Positions 6,942 to 15,588 of a DNA stretch of 32,251 nucleotides are shown piece by piece. The DNA lies in the NCBI RefSeq assembly GCF_900106755.1, contig NZ_FNNN01000039.1, positions 1 through 32,251 on the forward strand, given 5' to 3'. The translations under genes were made by a program, and so were the position numbers. The notes below the pieces were generated by a model. That model ran no database searches. It was not told the DNA's origin and worked only from the letters and a program-made list of their open reading frames with translations. The number at the start of each line of letters is the position of its first letter. Within the stretch, counting starts at the first letter, position 1. This stretch comes from Bacteroides faecis MAJ27 (GTDB lineage Bacteria > Bacteroidota > Bacteroidia > Bacteroidales > Bacteroidaceae).

Positions 6942-8744
6942 CTACAGGGATAATACATATTCCTCCAACTCTTCCAGTTCCTTTTCAGTAACAGGCTTAT
7001 GAGGTCCGTGTATCTTCAGCATATCTTTCATCGAGTAGCTGCGTCCGTCATAAAGATAAGGAGCCGTACGCCAGCATTCGTTCAAAGCAGGAACGTCCAT
7101 CGACAACCCTTTATCCGGTCCGGTGGTCCAGTCTACCTTATACTGTTTCTGGTCTGTGTAGTATTCGCCTGAATGACAGCTTGCACAGTTCTCTTCAAAT
7201 ATCTTCTTTCCCTTCTTCGCTTTCCCGGAAAGTTTGCCATTCACCAGATAAGGGCTTGGCAATGGTTTCAGAGATTTCAGATATTCGTCGATAGATTCAT
7301 AGATTTCATCATTTCCTTCCATAAACAGAATGTACTTCACACCCGAACGTACTGCCACTTCAGCATTCTTACGGATACCGGTAGCCATACAAGGCGGAGT
7401 CTGATGTGAAAGCAACAGTGTCTTCGTGTTCTTCGGATTTCCCATGCCGTCGTTCAGCAAGTCCCAGTTAAGTCCGTCCATGCGCGCATCGTTCGGATGG
7501 CAGGTAGCGCAACTCTGCCAGTTCTGGAAGCAGATTGTCGCATCATGGAAATACATGTCTCCCTTACCTACTTTGGTGAAGGCAAGCGGAGCACCCAAAA
7601 CTTGTTTATTGAGATTCTTGCCGTTCATATCCATAGAAACCAGTTCCGAAGTATAATAATTGGCTGTATAAATCTTATTGCCGGTAGCAACAACCGAACG
7701 GGGACCTTTACCCTGTGTAGGGATAAAGTCGCGGATGCCATACAAAAAACCGGCATCATTCGGTATATTATTCCAGGACTTCACGGAAGGTGTCACCATC
7801 ACTCCTTGTTTTGCCTTCGCCAGACGTTCGTGCAGGGCAATGCGGTCAATGCGAACCAGCTCCTGACTTCCGGCAGCAGCTACAATAATCTGCTTGTCAT
7901 CCGGGGTGACAATCACCGACCACGGATTGGCAGCTCCTTTTTGGGGAGTATCCAACAATACGGAAGTCAGCAGCTTTCTCGCCTTCAGATCGATAATGGA
8001 CAACGTATTCGTAGCCATCCATCCGCGATCCAGCTGATTGGTAGGCAACTGATAACGGGCAATCAAGTGAGTGACATACGCATACGCACGATTCTTGTCT
8101 ACCGCTATCGATTTCACATCTGTAGAACCGTTGGGAAGCATGATACGGCTTGCCACCTTCTTTGAAGACACATCGACGATATCGAGCTGGGCTGCAAGCG
8201 GATAGGCTGTAGACGGCATTTCCGGCATATTGTTTGCTATCAGCAGACAAGAGTCACCGGCAAAGGAAGCCATTGCCACCGGCTCACGTCCGACAGTGAT
8301 TTTCGCTTTTACCTTACGTGTTGCGGGGTCTATCTCCCACAGCTCGTTGTTGAACCGTTGTGCTACCCAAAGTGATTGAGACAAAGGGTTGTACAAAATA
8401 TCCGAAGGAGTAGCACCGCTTTTTGTTTTAGACTGTATCGAAAGTTTTTTTCCGTCCAGTTGGTACATCATGCCGTAGTTTCCGTCGCACACTACCCAGA
8501 GGTTTCCGTCAGGGTCTTGTGTCATGGCGTTGACCGGAGAAGAGAACTCCACTTTTTGTTCCATCTCCTTTCCGTCAGCCGACATTTTTATCAGTTCGCT
8601 ACCTGCTCTGTTGGTAACAAACAAGGATTTTCCATTATCCGCCAAAAACAGACGATCCGGCGAAATAACTGTCTGATCAGCATCTTTCGCAGCAGTGCAA
8701 AGAAGTACAGCTATGATACTAACAGGTATTAATATCTTTTTCAT
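6942..8744 (-). CDS. Exported YncE-like propeller fused to a di-heme cytochrome c peroxidase/MauG-like domain
   Basis: This is a 600-residue protein. It has a signal peptide (MKKILIPVSIIAVLLCTAA), a seven-blade YncE/TolB-like propeller to about residue 370, and a C-terminal cytochrome domain. CATCH at 412-416 and CASCH at 520-524 are two haem c sites. The spacing and the later VPALNECWRTAPYLYDGRS match di-heme cytochrome c peroxidase/MauG-type enzymes (V-P-x-L...W-R-T-A-P-Y...D-G-R). Such enzymes reduce peroxide or oxidise a partner in the periplasm. The ATG shares one base with the stop of the upstream di-heme gene (TAATG), so the two are probably translationally coupled and form one complex. 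Haem attachment would need the ResB/CcsA gene of this operon. The domain call is strong and the substrate unknown. Confidence 0.85.
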   Translation of the reverse strand: MKKILIPVSIIAVLLCTAAKDADQTVISPDRLFLADNGKSLFVTNRAGSELIKMSADGKEMEQKVEFSSPVNAMTQDPDGNLWVVCDGNYGMMYQLDGKKLSIQSKTKSGATPSDILYNPLSQSLWVAQRFNNELWEIDPATRKVKAKITVGREPVAMASFAGDSCLLIANNMPEMPSTAYPLAAQLDIVDVSSKKVASRIMLPNGSTDVKSIAVDKNRAYAYVTHLIARYQLPTNQLDRGWMATNTLSIIDLKARKLLTSVLLDTPQKGAANPWSVIVTPDDKQIIVAAAGSQELVRIDRIALHERLAKAKQGVMVTPSVKSWNNIPNDAGFLYGIRDFIPTQGKGPRSVVATGNKIYTANYYTSELVSMDMNGKNLNKQVLGAPLAFTKVGKGDMYFHDATICFQNWQSCATCHPNDARMDGLNWDLLNDGMGNPKNTKTLLLSHQTPPCMATGIRKNAEVAVRSGVKYILFMEGNDEIYESIDEYLKSLKPLPSPYLVNGKLSGKAKKGKKIFEENCASCHSGEYYTDQKQYKVDWTTGPDKGLSMDVPALNECWRTAPYLYDGRSYSMKDMLKIHGPHKPVTEKELEELEEYVLSL

Positions 8745-11278
8745 TATTTCTGTTGTTTAGTTTGAAGGGATTGAATGTACTGGCGAATATTCTCCTGCTC
8801 TTCCGCACGAGCTGCTTTCCTTTTCTTGTCGTAGCGGTCGTAATATTCGAGGTCATGTTGTGACCAGTTGTTCGCTTCACGGTAATCTCCGATCTGAGGA
8901 ACGAGCAAGTCGATCCAGAGAGAAACTTTACGTATCTCCTGCGGAGTCAGTTTGGTGCCTCCATGACCTTCTTCCAGGCGTTTGATCAGATTACTTGTGT
9001 TAGACCCTGCAAAATAAGGAGGTAACAAAGTCGGCTCGGACAAAGCGCTGATCCAGTTTACTTCCGGATGATGGGCATTGCCTCTCCACGGACCATCAGG
9101 ACCATCCATACGGGCATGCGTCAGACTCAGATAAGACTGTGCATATTTTCTCTTGCTTCGCTTATCAAGCACCTGCAACTCGCCTTTCAGACTCATCGGC
9201 TGTTTCACTCCGTCATGGCAAGAAATACAATGCTTGTCCCAAATCGGCTGAATTTCTTTCAGATAGCTGAAGTTACGTTCTCCCATTTCATCTTCCGGTA
9301 TCAAAGCCTTGATACCTTTGTTCATTGCCATAGATACCGGATGTCCTGCCACCGGAACGGTGTTCTTATGTTCATGACATCCCACACAACTCTGTACCTC
9401 GTTCGGCTGAAGGGTAGACCAGCTGCGCATAGTCTGTACCACACGGCCATTTTCATCCAATGCCTGGAAATATAACGGTCTGCGTGCAGGAACTTTAAAG
9501 AAAGCGGAGCCATCCGGATATACATCGGTCACCCCTATCACTCTCTTCACATCCCAGGCAGCATTACCTACTCCTACCGGAGAACTGGCCAATGCACCTC
9601 CTCCTTTATCATCACCGTTCACTTCGCCGATACCTGCCGCACGGAACTGTATTTCTACCACACGAAGCTGCTTGATCGTTCCCGGTTTCACACCTTTCAA
9701 ACCATTGCCTTCGTAAATGTTCTGCATATAATACACACCGTCATTCTTCGTATAGTCTACCGAAGACGAACGCTGGAAGGGACGGGTGCGCGGAGCCACC
9801 AATATAGGCTGGTTGCAGGATATCTTCGAATCGGAAACGAGCAATTCACGTTCTCCGTCTACATTCATCCAATAGATTCCAAATTCCATCGGATGCCCAA
9901 CATAATATCCCAGCGGAGTATAAGAAATAAGAAAATCCGTTTCATTCATCGGGAAAGGATGCTGGTACTGATCAGTAAACTGTCCGTAGCTGTCGATACG
10001 TTCTGCTTCGGGCTTGCGAAGCGGAGCTACGAACATCGTTCCTTCATTCTCGTCACGTCCGGCTTCGGGATCGATAATACCCAATTTACCATGTTGAGGA
10101 GTATGATGTCCCATAAATACAGTCATCACTTTACGAGTACCGGGAATCTGGCGGGTTTGTGCCACCGTCGTCGGGAACCAGCTGTTCATACCGTAATATT
10201 CCGCCTGTCCTGTTCCATCAGGATTCATCTGGAACAACGGTTGTGCCCATACCTGTCCGCGGTCGTTATAATCCCAACGGGTATAAACGATACGACCGTC
10301 ATCGAGCAATGTAGGAGTAACGGTATGCACCTGGTCGAAACCTACCTGGCGCATATAGCGTCCTTCTCTGTCACACAAGTACATATTGCTGACTTCGGTA
10401 AACCAGCAGTCTACCGCACTTCCGCAACGGGTGGAGTTGAAAAGGATATTTTCATCGGGCAAATAGATTCCTTCGATATCAGCATGTCCCTTACCGAAAG
10501 TCAACTGCTTGATATCGCGAGTCTTCAGGTCCATCTCATACAAATGGAAATCGTCTTCCTTAGCCGACTTCTTCCATGAGAAAAGCAGATGCTGACCATC
10601 GAAATGCAGATTCGGATCACGATATACACCATCTTCATCTGTCATCAGTGTTTCCTCTTCCGCCCAGATGCCGTTCATCTTAATCTTCGACAATGTACCG
10701 CCTGCAATGTAATTACATTCGGCACGGGCATCCGAAGCTCCTTCGGTATAAGCGAAGAAGGAAGGACGCAGTGTTCTGAACTTTGTGAATACAATTTCCG
10801 GACTGTTGGCAGTGAATGAAGCCAGACGCTTTGCACGTCTTGCTTCACATGCTTTCAGATAGGCCTGAAAAGCGGCTGTAATACTTTCCGGAGTATCATT
10901 AACGGTAGTAGTGACATTCAGCTTCTGCAAACGCATGGAAAGCTGACGGCTGAGAGTGCCTCTAAACCAATTGACATCTTTGCCATCTTTTTCATTCTTC
11001 GCATCTTGTCCGTCTTGCAGCCACCAATCGTAATAGACCGGATAGGTGTGCATCAGCATCCGGTGCGTATCTCTCATTTTACGATCTAATTCTTCTCTAT
11101 GATTATCTTTCTTCCTTATCGCCTGCACTTCTGCAAACTGCTTTTGCATTTCGGCGATAAAACCGTTTGTGTCGATCGGCTGAAAAGAAGTGTCTTTCGT
11201 TTGCCAGGCAACGACAGAGACGAGCATGCAACATGCCATCCCCCACTTCAACAGCTTCATTAATCTTGATTTTATCAT
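8744..11278 (-). CDS. Exported di-heme cytochrome/propeller protein, hydrazine-synthase-alpha-like architecture
   Basis: This is an 844-residue protein. A hydrophobic N-terminus (KLLKWGMACCMLVSVVAW) follows a basic start. A helical region spans about 30-170 and a PD40/TolB-like propeller about 190-600, with blades such as HFDGQHLLFSWKKS, ADIEGIYLPDENILFNSTR and TLLDDGRIVYTRWDYND. The C-terminal part holds CVGCH at 631-635 and CISCH at 684-688, then ends in a charged helix. Propeller plus two c-haems in this order is found in proteins annotated as HzsA-like. That name describes architecture; nothing here suggests hydrazine metabolism. The gene lies 44 bases after deoC and overlaps the next di-heme gene by one base. 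I infer a periplasmic oxidoreductase or electron-transfer partner. Confidence 0.8.
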   Translation of the reverse strand: MIKSRLMKLLKWGMACCMLVSVVAWQTKDTSFQPIDTNGFIAEMQKQFAEVQAIRKKDNHREELDRKMRDTHRMLMHTYPVYYDWWLQDGQDAKNEKDGKDVNWFRGTLSRQLSMRLQKLNVTTTVNDTPESITAAFQAYLKACEARRAKRLASFTANSPEIVFTKFRTLRPSFFAYTEGASDARAECNYIAGGTLSKIKMNGIWAEEETLMTDEDGVYRDPNLHFDGQHLLFSWKKSAKEDDFHLYEMDLKTRDIKQLTFGKGHADIEGIYLPDENILFNSTRCGSAVDCWFTEVSNMYLCDREGRYMRQVGFDQVHTVTPTLLDDGRIVYTRWDYNDRGQVWAQPLFQMNPDGTGQAEYYGMNSWFPTTVAQTRQIPGTRKVMTVFMGHHTPQHGKLGIIDPEAGRDENEGTMFVAPLRKPEAERIDSYGQFTDQYQHPFPMNETDFLISYTPLGYYVGHPMEFGIYWMNVDGERELLVSDSKISCNQPILVAPRTRPFQRSSSVDYTKNDGVYYMQNIYEGNGLKGVKPGTIKQLRVVEIQFRAAGIGEVNGDDKGGGALASSPVGVGNAAWDVKRVIGVTDVYPDGSAFFKVPARRPLYFQALDENGRVVQTMRSWSTLQPNEVQSCVGCHEHKNTVPVAGHPVSMAMNKGIKALIPEDEMGERNFSYLKEIQPIWDKHCISCHDGVKQPMSLKGELQVLDKRSKRKYAQSYLSLTHARMDGPDGPWRGNAHHPEVNWISALSEPTLLPPYFAGSNTSNLIKRLEEGHGGTKLTPQEIRKVSLWIDLLVPQIGDYREANNWSQHDLEYYDRYDKKRKAARAEEQENIRQYIQSLQTKQQK

Positions 11279-11322
11279 TTTGATTTCTTATTTACCTTAA
11301 TTACCATCCTGAAAAAGAGATA

Positions 11323-12039
11323 TTACATGCCTTTCTTCAATTCTTTATAGGCTTCCACAATCTGAATACCGCTTGAAGTACCGATACGGGTAGCTCCCAC
11401 CTGAATTAAAGCCAAAGCAGTCTCCAGGTCACGGATACCGCCCGCAGCTTTCACACCAATTTCCGAACCGACTACACGACGCATCAACGCTACATCATGC
11501 ACATTGGCTCCCGCTGTGCCGAATCCGGTAGAAGTTTTCACAAAGTCTACACCGGCCTCTTTGGCAATGCGGCATACTGTCTCTTTCTCTTCGTCAGACA
11601 GATAGCAAGTTTCAAGAATCACTTTACAGATCACTCCGGCAGGTTTGCAGATAGAAACCATATCTTCGATTTCTTTCTTTACGATGTCAGTCTGTCCTTT
11701 CTGTAAAGCACGGACATTGATCACTGTATCTATTTCTGTGGCACCTTTGGCAATGGCATCACGAGTTTCAAATGCTTTGCATTCTACCGTATTCTGTCCC
11801 AGAGGGAAACCGATAGCTGCTCCTACACGTACTCCGGAACCTTCGAGCAATTTCACGCAAGTTTCTACTTCCGCAGGATTGATAGCTACCATCGCAAACT
11901 TATACTGACGGGCTTCGGCACAAAGTTTTTCTATATTTTCGGCTGTTCCGAAAGGTTTAAGGAATGTATGGTCAATCATTCCTGCCAATTGTTCTACTGA
12001 TAAATTTGCAATTACTTCGTTTATATTCTTAGTTTCCAT
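11323..12039 (-). CDS. deoC: Deoxyribose-phosphate aldolase family protein DeoC
   Basis: This 238-residue class I aldolase normally splits 2-deoxyribose 5-phosphate into acetaldehyde and glyceraldehyde 3-phosphate in the cytoplasm. The catalytic residues are all visible: Schiff-base lysine K168 in DFVKTSTGFG, K197 in GVKAAGGIRD and D104 in EIDTVIN. I chose ATG 12039 (METKNINEV). A longer frame from 12084 would add 15 residues and overlap the dehydrogenase stop. There is no nucleoside phosphorylase, deaminase or phosphopentomutase nearby, as a deo operon would have. The neighbours are a polyol-type dehydrogenase and a sugar kinase, so the natural substrate may be another phosphorylated aldol. 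The enzyme family is certain, its true substrate inferred. Confidence 0.93.
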   Translation of the reverse strand: METKNINEVIANLSVEQLAGMIDHTFLKPFGTAENIEKLCAEARQYKFAMVAINPAEVETCVKLLEGSGVRVGAAIGFPLGQNTVECKAFETRDAIAKGATEIDTVINVRALQKGQTDIVKKEIEDMVSICKPAGVICKVILETCYLSDEEKETVCRIAKEAGVDFVKTSTGFGTAGANVHDVALMRRVVGSEIGVKAAGGIRDLETALALIQVGATRIGTSSGIQIVEAYKELKKGM

Positions 12040-12065
12040 TCTTGTAAGGTATTTAATTATGTTAG

Positions 12066-13100
12066 TTAAAAAGTCAATACACACTTCAATACTTCGCCAC
12101 GTTTCACTGCAGCAAAGGCTTCTTCAATTTCTTCTATCTTGAAACGGTGTGTGATAAAGTCGGATGCAGAAAGTCTGCCTTCCTCAATCCATTGAGCCAG
12201 CGTGGTCATAGCTGCTTTCTCTTCCGAACGGGTAGGCCACTGATGCATGTGCAGGTCAAAGTTATAAGGTGCTTTCGACAAGTCGAATGTCGGATTTTTC
12301 GTCATAACACCATACACACAGACGTCTCCGCCCATCTTTACCAACGGCAATACGGAATTGACTACTACATCGAGTCCTACGGCGTCAATCACTGCATCGT
12401 AAGAGCGGTTGGCGGCTGCTATAAATTCCGGTGTGCTGATTTCGGCAGGTGTATATCCATTGTCGGCTCCCATACGGCGGGCAACTTCCAGTTTGGCAGG
12501 AAGCATATCAACAATATCAATCTGCCCCAGGCCGAAGAGTTTGCCCAGCTTTACGAAGCTCAATCCTACCGGACCGGAACCTACTACAATCACTTTCTTT
12601 CCCGGAGTCAGGTTGAAATCCTTGAAAGCTCCCAGTACTTCACGCCAGGTACAGGAAATTACCGCTTCTTCCGGCTGCACATGCGAAGGAACCGAATTCT
12701 GAATTTCAAAGCTGTCCCAGCATCCCTGTTCGGGTGTGGCAAGTCCTTCTTCCTTCAGCACTTCGAAGTCATTCACTACTACATATTCGCTGAAACCGCC
12801 CCAGCCGCTATTAATGCCTTGCGCGCCAAAGTCGGAAATGAGGCCACCGATCGCACGATCGCCTACTTTAAAGTTGCGAACCTTCTCGCCTGCCGCTACT
12901 ACGATTCCGGCATTCTCATGTCCCAGAGCCAACGGATATGCATCTACGCCGGGAAAATGTCCGGCAATCAGTTTACTGTCGGTAGCGTTACACAATGCCA
13001 CCATTTCTGTTTTTACCAATGCCTGATATGCATTGATTGCAGGTGTTTCCACCTCTCGTATTTCAATTTTGCCGGGAGCCGGCACAATCACAGTTTTCAT
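12066..13100 (-). CDS. Zinc-dependent medium-chain (polyol-type) dehydrogenase
   Basis: This 344-residue MDR-family protein begins MKTVIVPAPGKIEIREVETP at ATG 13100. It has catalytic-zinc ligands C37 and H61-E62 (ALCNATD, LGHENAG) and the Rossmann motif VIVVGSGPVGLSFVKLG, followed by an acidic residue (DIVDML) that favours NAD(H). The four-cysteine structural-zinc lobe of classical alcohol dehydrogenases is missing; the corresponding stretch reads GAQGINSGWGGFSEYVVV. This resembles polyol/threonine-type members with a reduced lobe. It lies 24 bases after the kinase and 26 before deoC. It probably interconverts a polyol and a ketose, or oxidises a sugar hydroxyl, before or after phosphorylation. 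The family is confident, the substrate unknown. Confidence 0.87.
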   Translation of the reverse strand: MKTVIVPAPGKIEIREVETPAINAYQALVKTEMVALCNATDSKLIAGHFPGVDAYPLALGHENAGIVVAAGEKVRNFKVGDRAIGGLISDFGAQGINSGWGGFSEYVVVNDFEVLKEEGLATPEQGCWDSFEIQNSVPSHVQPEEAVISCTWREVLGAFKDFNLTPGKKVIVVGSGPVGLSFVKLGKLFGLGQIDIVDMLPAKLEVARRMGADNGYTPAEISTPEFIAAANRSYDAVIDAVGLDVVVNSVLPLVKMGGDVCVYGVMTKNPTFDLSKAPYNFDLHMHQWPTRSEEKAAMTTLAQWIEEGRLSASDFITHRFKIEEIEEAFAAVKRGEVLKCVLTF

Positions 13101-13124
13101 TGTATTCTTATTCGATTATATAAT

Positions 13125-14642
13125 TTATAGTTCAGTTTTCGCTATCTCGGTGTACATCTCACACAATGCATGATAAGCCTGATCGAAAACAGGCATCCAG
13201 GCTTCATACTTCTTCACGTTCTCCGGAATCGGCTGTACGGTCTGTTCAATACAAACAAAACGGTCGATCACAGAGAAGTCCTTAAATATACCCGCACCGA
13301 TACCTGCCAGAATAGCAGCTCCCATCGAAGTCGCTTCTTCCAGATAATTGGGTACGCGGATTTCCGCCTGATAGATATCTGCCATCATCTGACGCCAGAT
13401 CGGATTCTGTGCACATCCGCCAATCACTGTTACCTGATCGATAGGAACATGCTTGCGGAAGATGTTCACAATAAATCCGAGATTTAAAGTGATGCCTTCC
13501 ATGACGGCGCGCAACATATCTCCGTGTGTATGCCCCAGCGTCAGACCGATGAATGCACCTTTGGCATCAACATTCCAGCGAGGAGTACGCTCACCCAGCA
13601 TATAGGGTAAGAAGAGTAGCTTGTTGGCACCGATCGGAGATGAGATGATTTGTTCGTCAATCAGTTCGAATACGCTGCGTCCCGACTGAGCCGCCAGTGT
13701 CCGTTCGTTTTGACACAACTGGTTAATCATCCAGTTGTAAGAAGAACCTGCCGCCTGCATTGTTCCCGACGGATGCAGCATACCCGGTACTACGTGCGCC
13801 CAGTTCATCGTGCGACGCTGTTCGTCCACAATCGGCTTTTCCACCGTCAGTGCTACCCAGGATGAAGACCCCAGATAGTTGTATGCATTGCCCGGAGCCA
13901 CACAGCCTACTCCTACTCCGGCACAGCTGCCGTCGCCACCACCACAGATGACGGGAGTTCCGGCAAGCAATCCTGTTTCACGGGCTGCTTCGCCTGTCAC
14001 TTCCCCGATGACATCGATAGAAGAACGGACTTCCGGAAATAAAGAAAGATCGAGTTCTGCCGCTTCAATGATTTCTTCGCTCCATTGCCAACGATTCAGA
14101 TCATAGGCGTTCGTACCCGAAGCATCCGAAGGGTCAGTGGCAATAGTACCACACAAACGGTAGTTAATATAGTCTTTTGCATTCAGCATCTTTGCTGTCT
14201 GCGCGAAGATTTCCGGTTCGTGCTTCTTCACCCACATCAGTTTTTCTACAGAGTAGGAAGCGCTGATTCTGTGTCCCGTGATTTCATAGAAATGCAGCGG
14301 GTCTATCTTATCGGTCAACTTTGCTTCTTCTTCCTGCGAACGCTGGTCACAGTAGAGCATATGTGGACGAAGCGGCTGACCGTTCTTATCCACACAAAGA
14401 CATCCCATCATTTGTCCGCTAAGTGCTACTCCTGCGATATCATTGGGCGATACCAGTTCGAGAAGTGCCTGTGTTGTGTCTACAATAGCTTTCCACCAAT
14501 GGTGCGGATTCTGTTCCGCCCGGTTGCCGGAAGCGTAGTCGGTAGGGTAAGCAGCAGTACGCGAAGCTACCAAAAGCCCCGATTCATCGAACAAAGTTGC
14601 TTTGTTCCCGCTAGTACCCAAATCGTGTGCTAATATATACAT
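13125..14642 (-). CDS. FGGY-family carbohydrate kinase (xylulokinase-like)
   Basis: This 505-residue cytoplasmic kinase phosphorylates a sugar or ketose with ATP. The start is ATG 14642, giving MYILAHDLGTSGNKATLFDE, the standard phosphate-1 motif of the family. The open frame upstream to 14801 overlaps the membrane-protein gene and is not protein-like. Other family features are VALSGQMMGCL, the substrate-pocket region HMLYCDQRSQEEE, CGGGDGSCAGVGVG and the C-terminal VIGGCAQNPIWRQMMADI. It is closest in feel to xylulokinases but lies beside no isomerase. The dehydrogenase and DeoC follow directly, suggesting oxidation or uptake, then phosphorylation, then aldol cleavage. The gap to the preceding membrane-protein gene is 29 bases. 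Confidence 0.9.
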   Translation of the reverse strand: MYILAHDLGTSGNKATLFDESGLLVASRTAAYPTDYASGNRAEQNPHHWWKAIVDTTQALLELVSPNDIAGVALSGQMMGCLCVDKNGQPLRPHMLYCDQRSQEEEAKLTDKIDPLHFYEITGHRISASYSVEKLMWVKKHEPEIFAQTAKMLNAKDYINYRLCGTIATDPSDASGTNAYDLNRWQWSEEIIEAAELDLSLFPEVRSSIDVIGEVTGEAARETGLLAGTPVICGGGDGSCAGVGVGCVAPGNAYNYLGSSSWVALTVEKPIVDEQRRTMNWAHVVPGMLHPSGTMQAAGSSYNWMINQLCQNERTLAAQSGRSVFELIDEQIISSPIGANKLLFLPYMLGERTPRWNVDAKGAFIGLTLGHTHGDMLRAVMEGITLNLGFIVNIFRKHVPIDQVTVIGGCAQNPIWRQMMADIYQAEIRVPNYLEEATSMGAAILAGIGAGIFKDFSVIDRFVCIEQTVQPIPENVKKYEAWMPVFDQAYHALCEMYTEIAKTEL

Positions 14643-14671
14643 GTTATATTTTCCTTTTTCAGTTAATTGAT

Positions 14672-15151
14672 TTAGAGTGCCGCATTTGTATATCCGGTAA
14701 GTCCGACAAAGATTCCTCCGGCAATACCACCCAGAATAATCACCAGCCAACGGGGAAACGCTTCTTTCAGTAATCCGCTGCGCGTACCTTTCGGCGCACA
14801 CAGCACATCAGCCAGAATAAAGCCCATCGCAATTGCCCATCCCATGTCTACCCAGGGAGCACTGCCACGGTTTCCCTGATGAATGAGACTGAATTGCATC
14901 GGTAAACCGTCGGCATCATTCAGCAGCCCGGTAGAAAAACCAAAACCGGGAAGTTTGTGATTCACCAGCCAGAAAGTACCAATGATAAGGGCAGCTGCCA
15001 TAAAACCGCCTATCGGACCGAAGTCCTTCACCAATTTAGGCCAGCTCATCAATACGGTAAACGTCACGGCAAAAGCACCGAAAATACTTGTTATGATTCC
15101 GGCATTATACATGCCCAACCATTCATTGTAGGTTTGTAACCATTCGCTCAT
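14672..15151 (-). CDS. Small membrane protein, Lin0368-like putative polyol transporter subunit
   Basis: This 159-residue protein has about four hydrophobic segments (near 15-37, 45-62, 103-115 and 132-152). Its core (GPIGGFMAAALIIGTFWLVNH, shown here without its flanks; later WVDMGWAIAMGFI) is mirrored in the next gene upstream, so the two are paralogues. Proteins of this kind are annotated in databases as Lin0368-family putative glycerol transporter subunits because of a Listeria locus that also has sugar-phosphate enzymes. Here it lies between a second copy and a sugar kinase, which fits uptake of a small polyol or sugar. The transport role has not been shown in this sequence. There is no signal peptide beyond the first membrane segment. 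Confidence 0.6.
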   Translation of the reverse strand: MSEWLQTYNEWLGMYNAGIITSIFGAFAVTFTVLMSWPKLVKDFGPIGGFMAAALIIGTFWLVNHKLPGFGFSTGLLNDADGLPMQFSLIHQGNRGSAPWVDMGWAIAMGFILADVLCAPKGTRSGLLKEAFPRWLVIILGGIAGGIFVGLTGYTNAAL

Positions 15152-15164
15152 TGTATCCTCCTCC

Positions 15165-15536
15165 TTAATTTATTTTCCGGGCACAATCGCACGAACGGAT
15201 TTTCCATACCACAATTCCGGCCAATGCGCCGCCAATCAAGCAGCATACCAGCGTAGGTACAACATAAAAGAAATTAGTAATATCTCCCTGAAAGCGGACA
15301 ATTCCCCAAGTGATCCCGGCAGAACCAATGCACCAGCCCTGATCCAGCCATATTTTTCCCGGAGGATTCAGAATCGCTCCATTATAGTGATTCATATACC
15401 ACATGATGCCGATAATCAGCGTTGCCGCCAGCCAGCCTCCCATCAGACCGTATGTCTTCCAAAGTTCGGGCCAGATGCCGAATGCAAAGCCGCCACAGAT
15501 AGCAGAACCGGCAAATGTCGATAGATAGTGTTTCAT
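15165..15536 (-). CDS. Small membrane protein, paralogue of the next gene (putative transporter subunit)
   Basis: This 123-residue protein has three to four hydrophobic segments (about 8-22, 30-47, 70-82 and 88-108). GLMGGWLAATLIIGIMWYMN and WLDQGWCIGSAGITWGI align with the corresponding parts of the 159-residue protein encoded 13 bases downstream. Tandem, shared topology suggests a hetero-oligomeric membrane complex. It follows the SMP-30-like lipoprotein gene by 52 bases and precedes the kinase group. I infer a sugar or polyol uptake component similar to Lin0368-type proteins. An electron-transport membrane anchor is an alternative, given the cytochromes in the same operon, although there is no conserved bis-His pattern. 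Confidence 0.6.
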   Translation of the reverse strand: MKHYLSTFAGSAICGGFAFGIWPELWKTYGLMGGWLAATLIIGIMWYMNHYNGAILNPPGKIWLDQGWCIGSAGITWGIVRFQGDITNFFYVVPTLVCCLIGGALAGIVVWKIRSCDCARKIN

Positions 15537-15588
15537 ATTATTAATAATGTGTTTTATTAGATTGATGATAGTAGATTTGCGCGGGATA

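Noticed and set aside
8744..11278. Hydrazine synthase function for the 844-residue protein
   Set aside because: Only the propeller/di-heme architecture is shared. No anammox-type partner subunits or context exist here.
11323..12039. A classical deo nucleoside-salvage operon
   Set aside because: No phosphorylase, cytidine deaminase or phosphopentomutase is present on either side.
12040..12084. 15-residue N-terminal extension of DeoC
   Set aside because: It overlaps the end of the dehydrogenase gene and is not part of the DERA fold; ATG 12039 gives the usual start.
14643..14801. N-terminal extension of the FGGY kinase
   Set aside because: It lies inside the upstream membrane-protein gene in another frame. 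Kinases of this family start right at the phosphate-binding motif seen from 14642.
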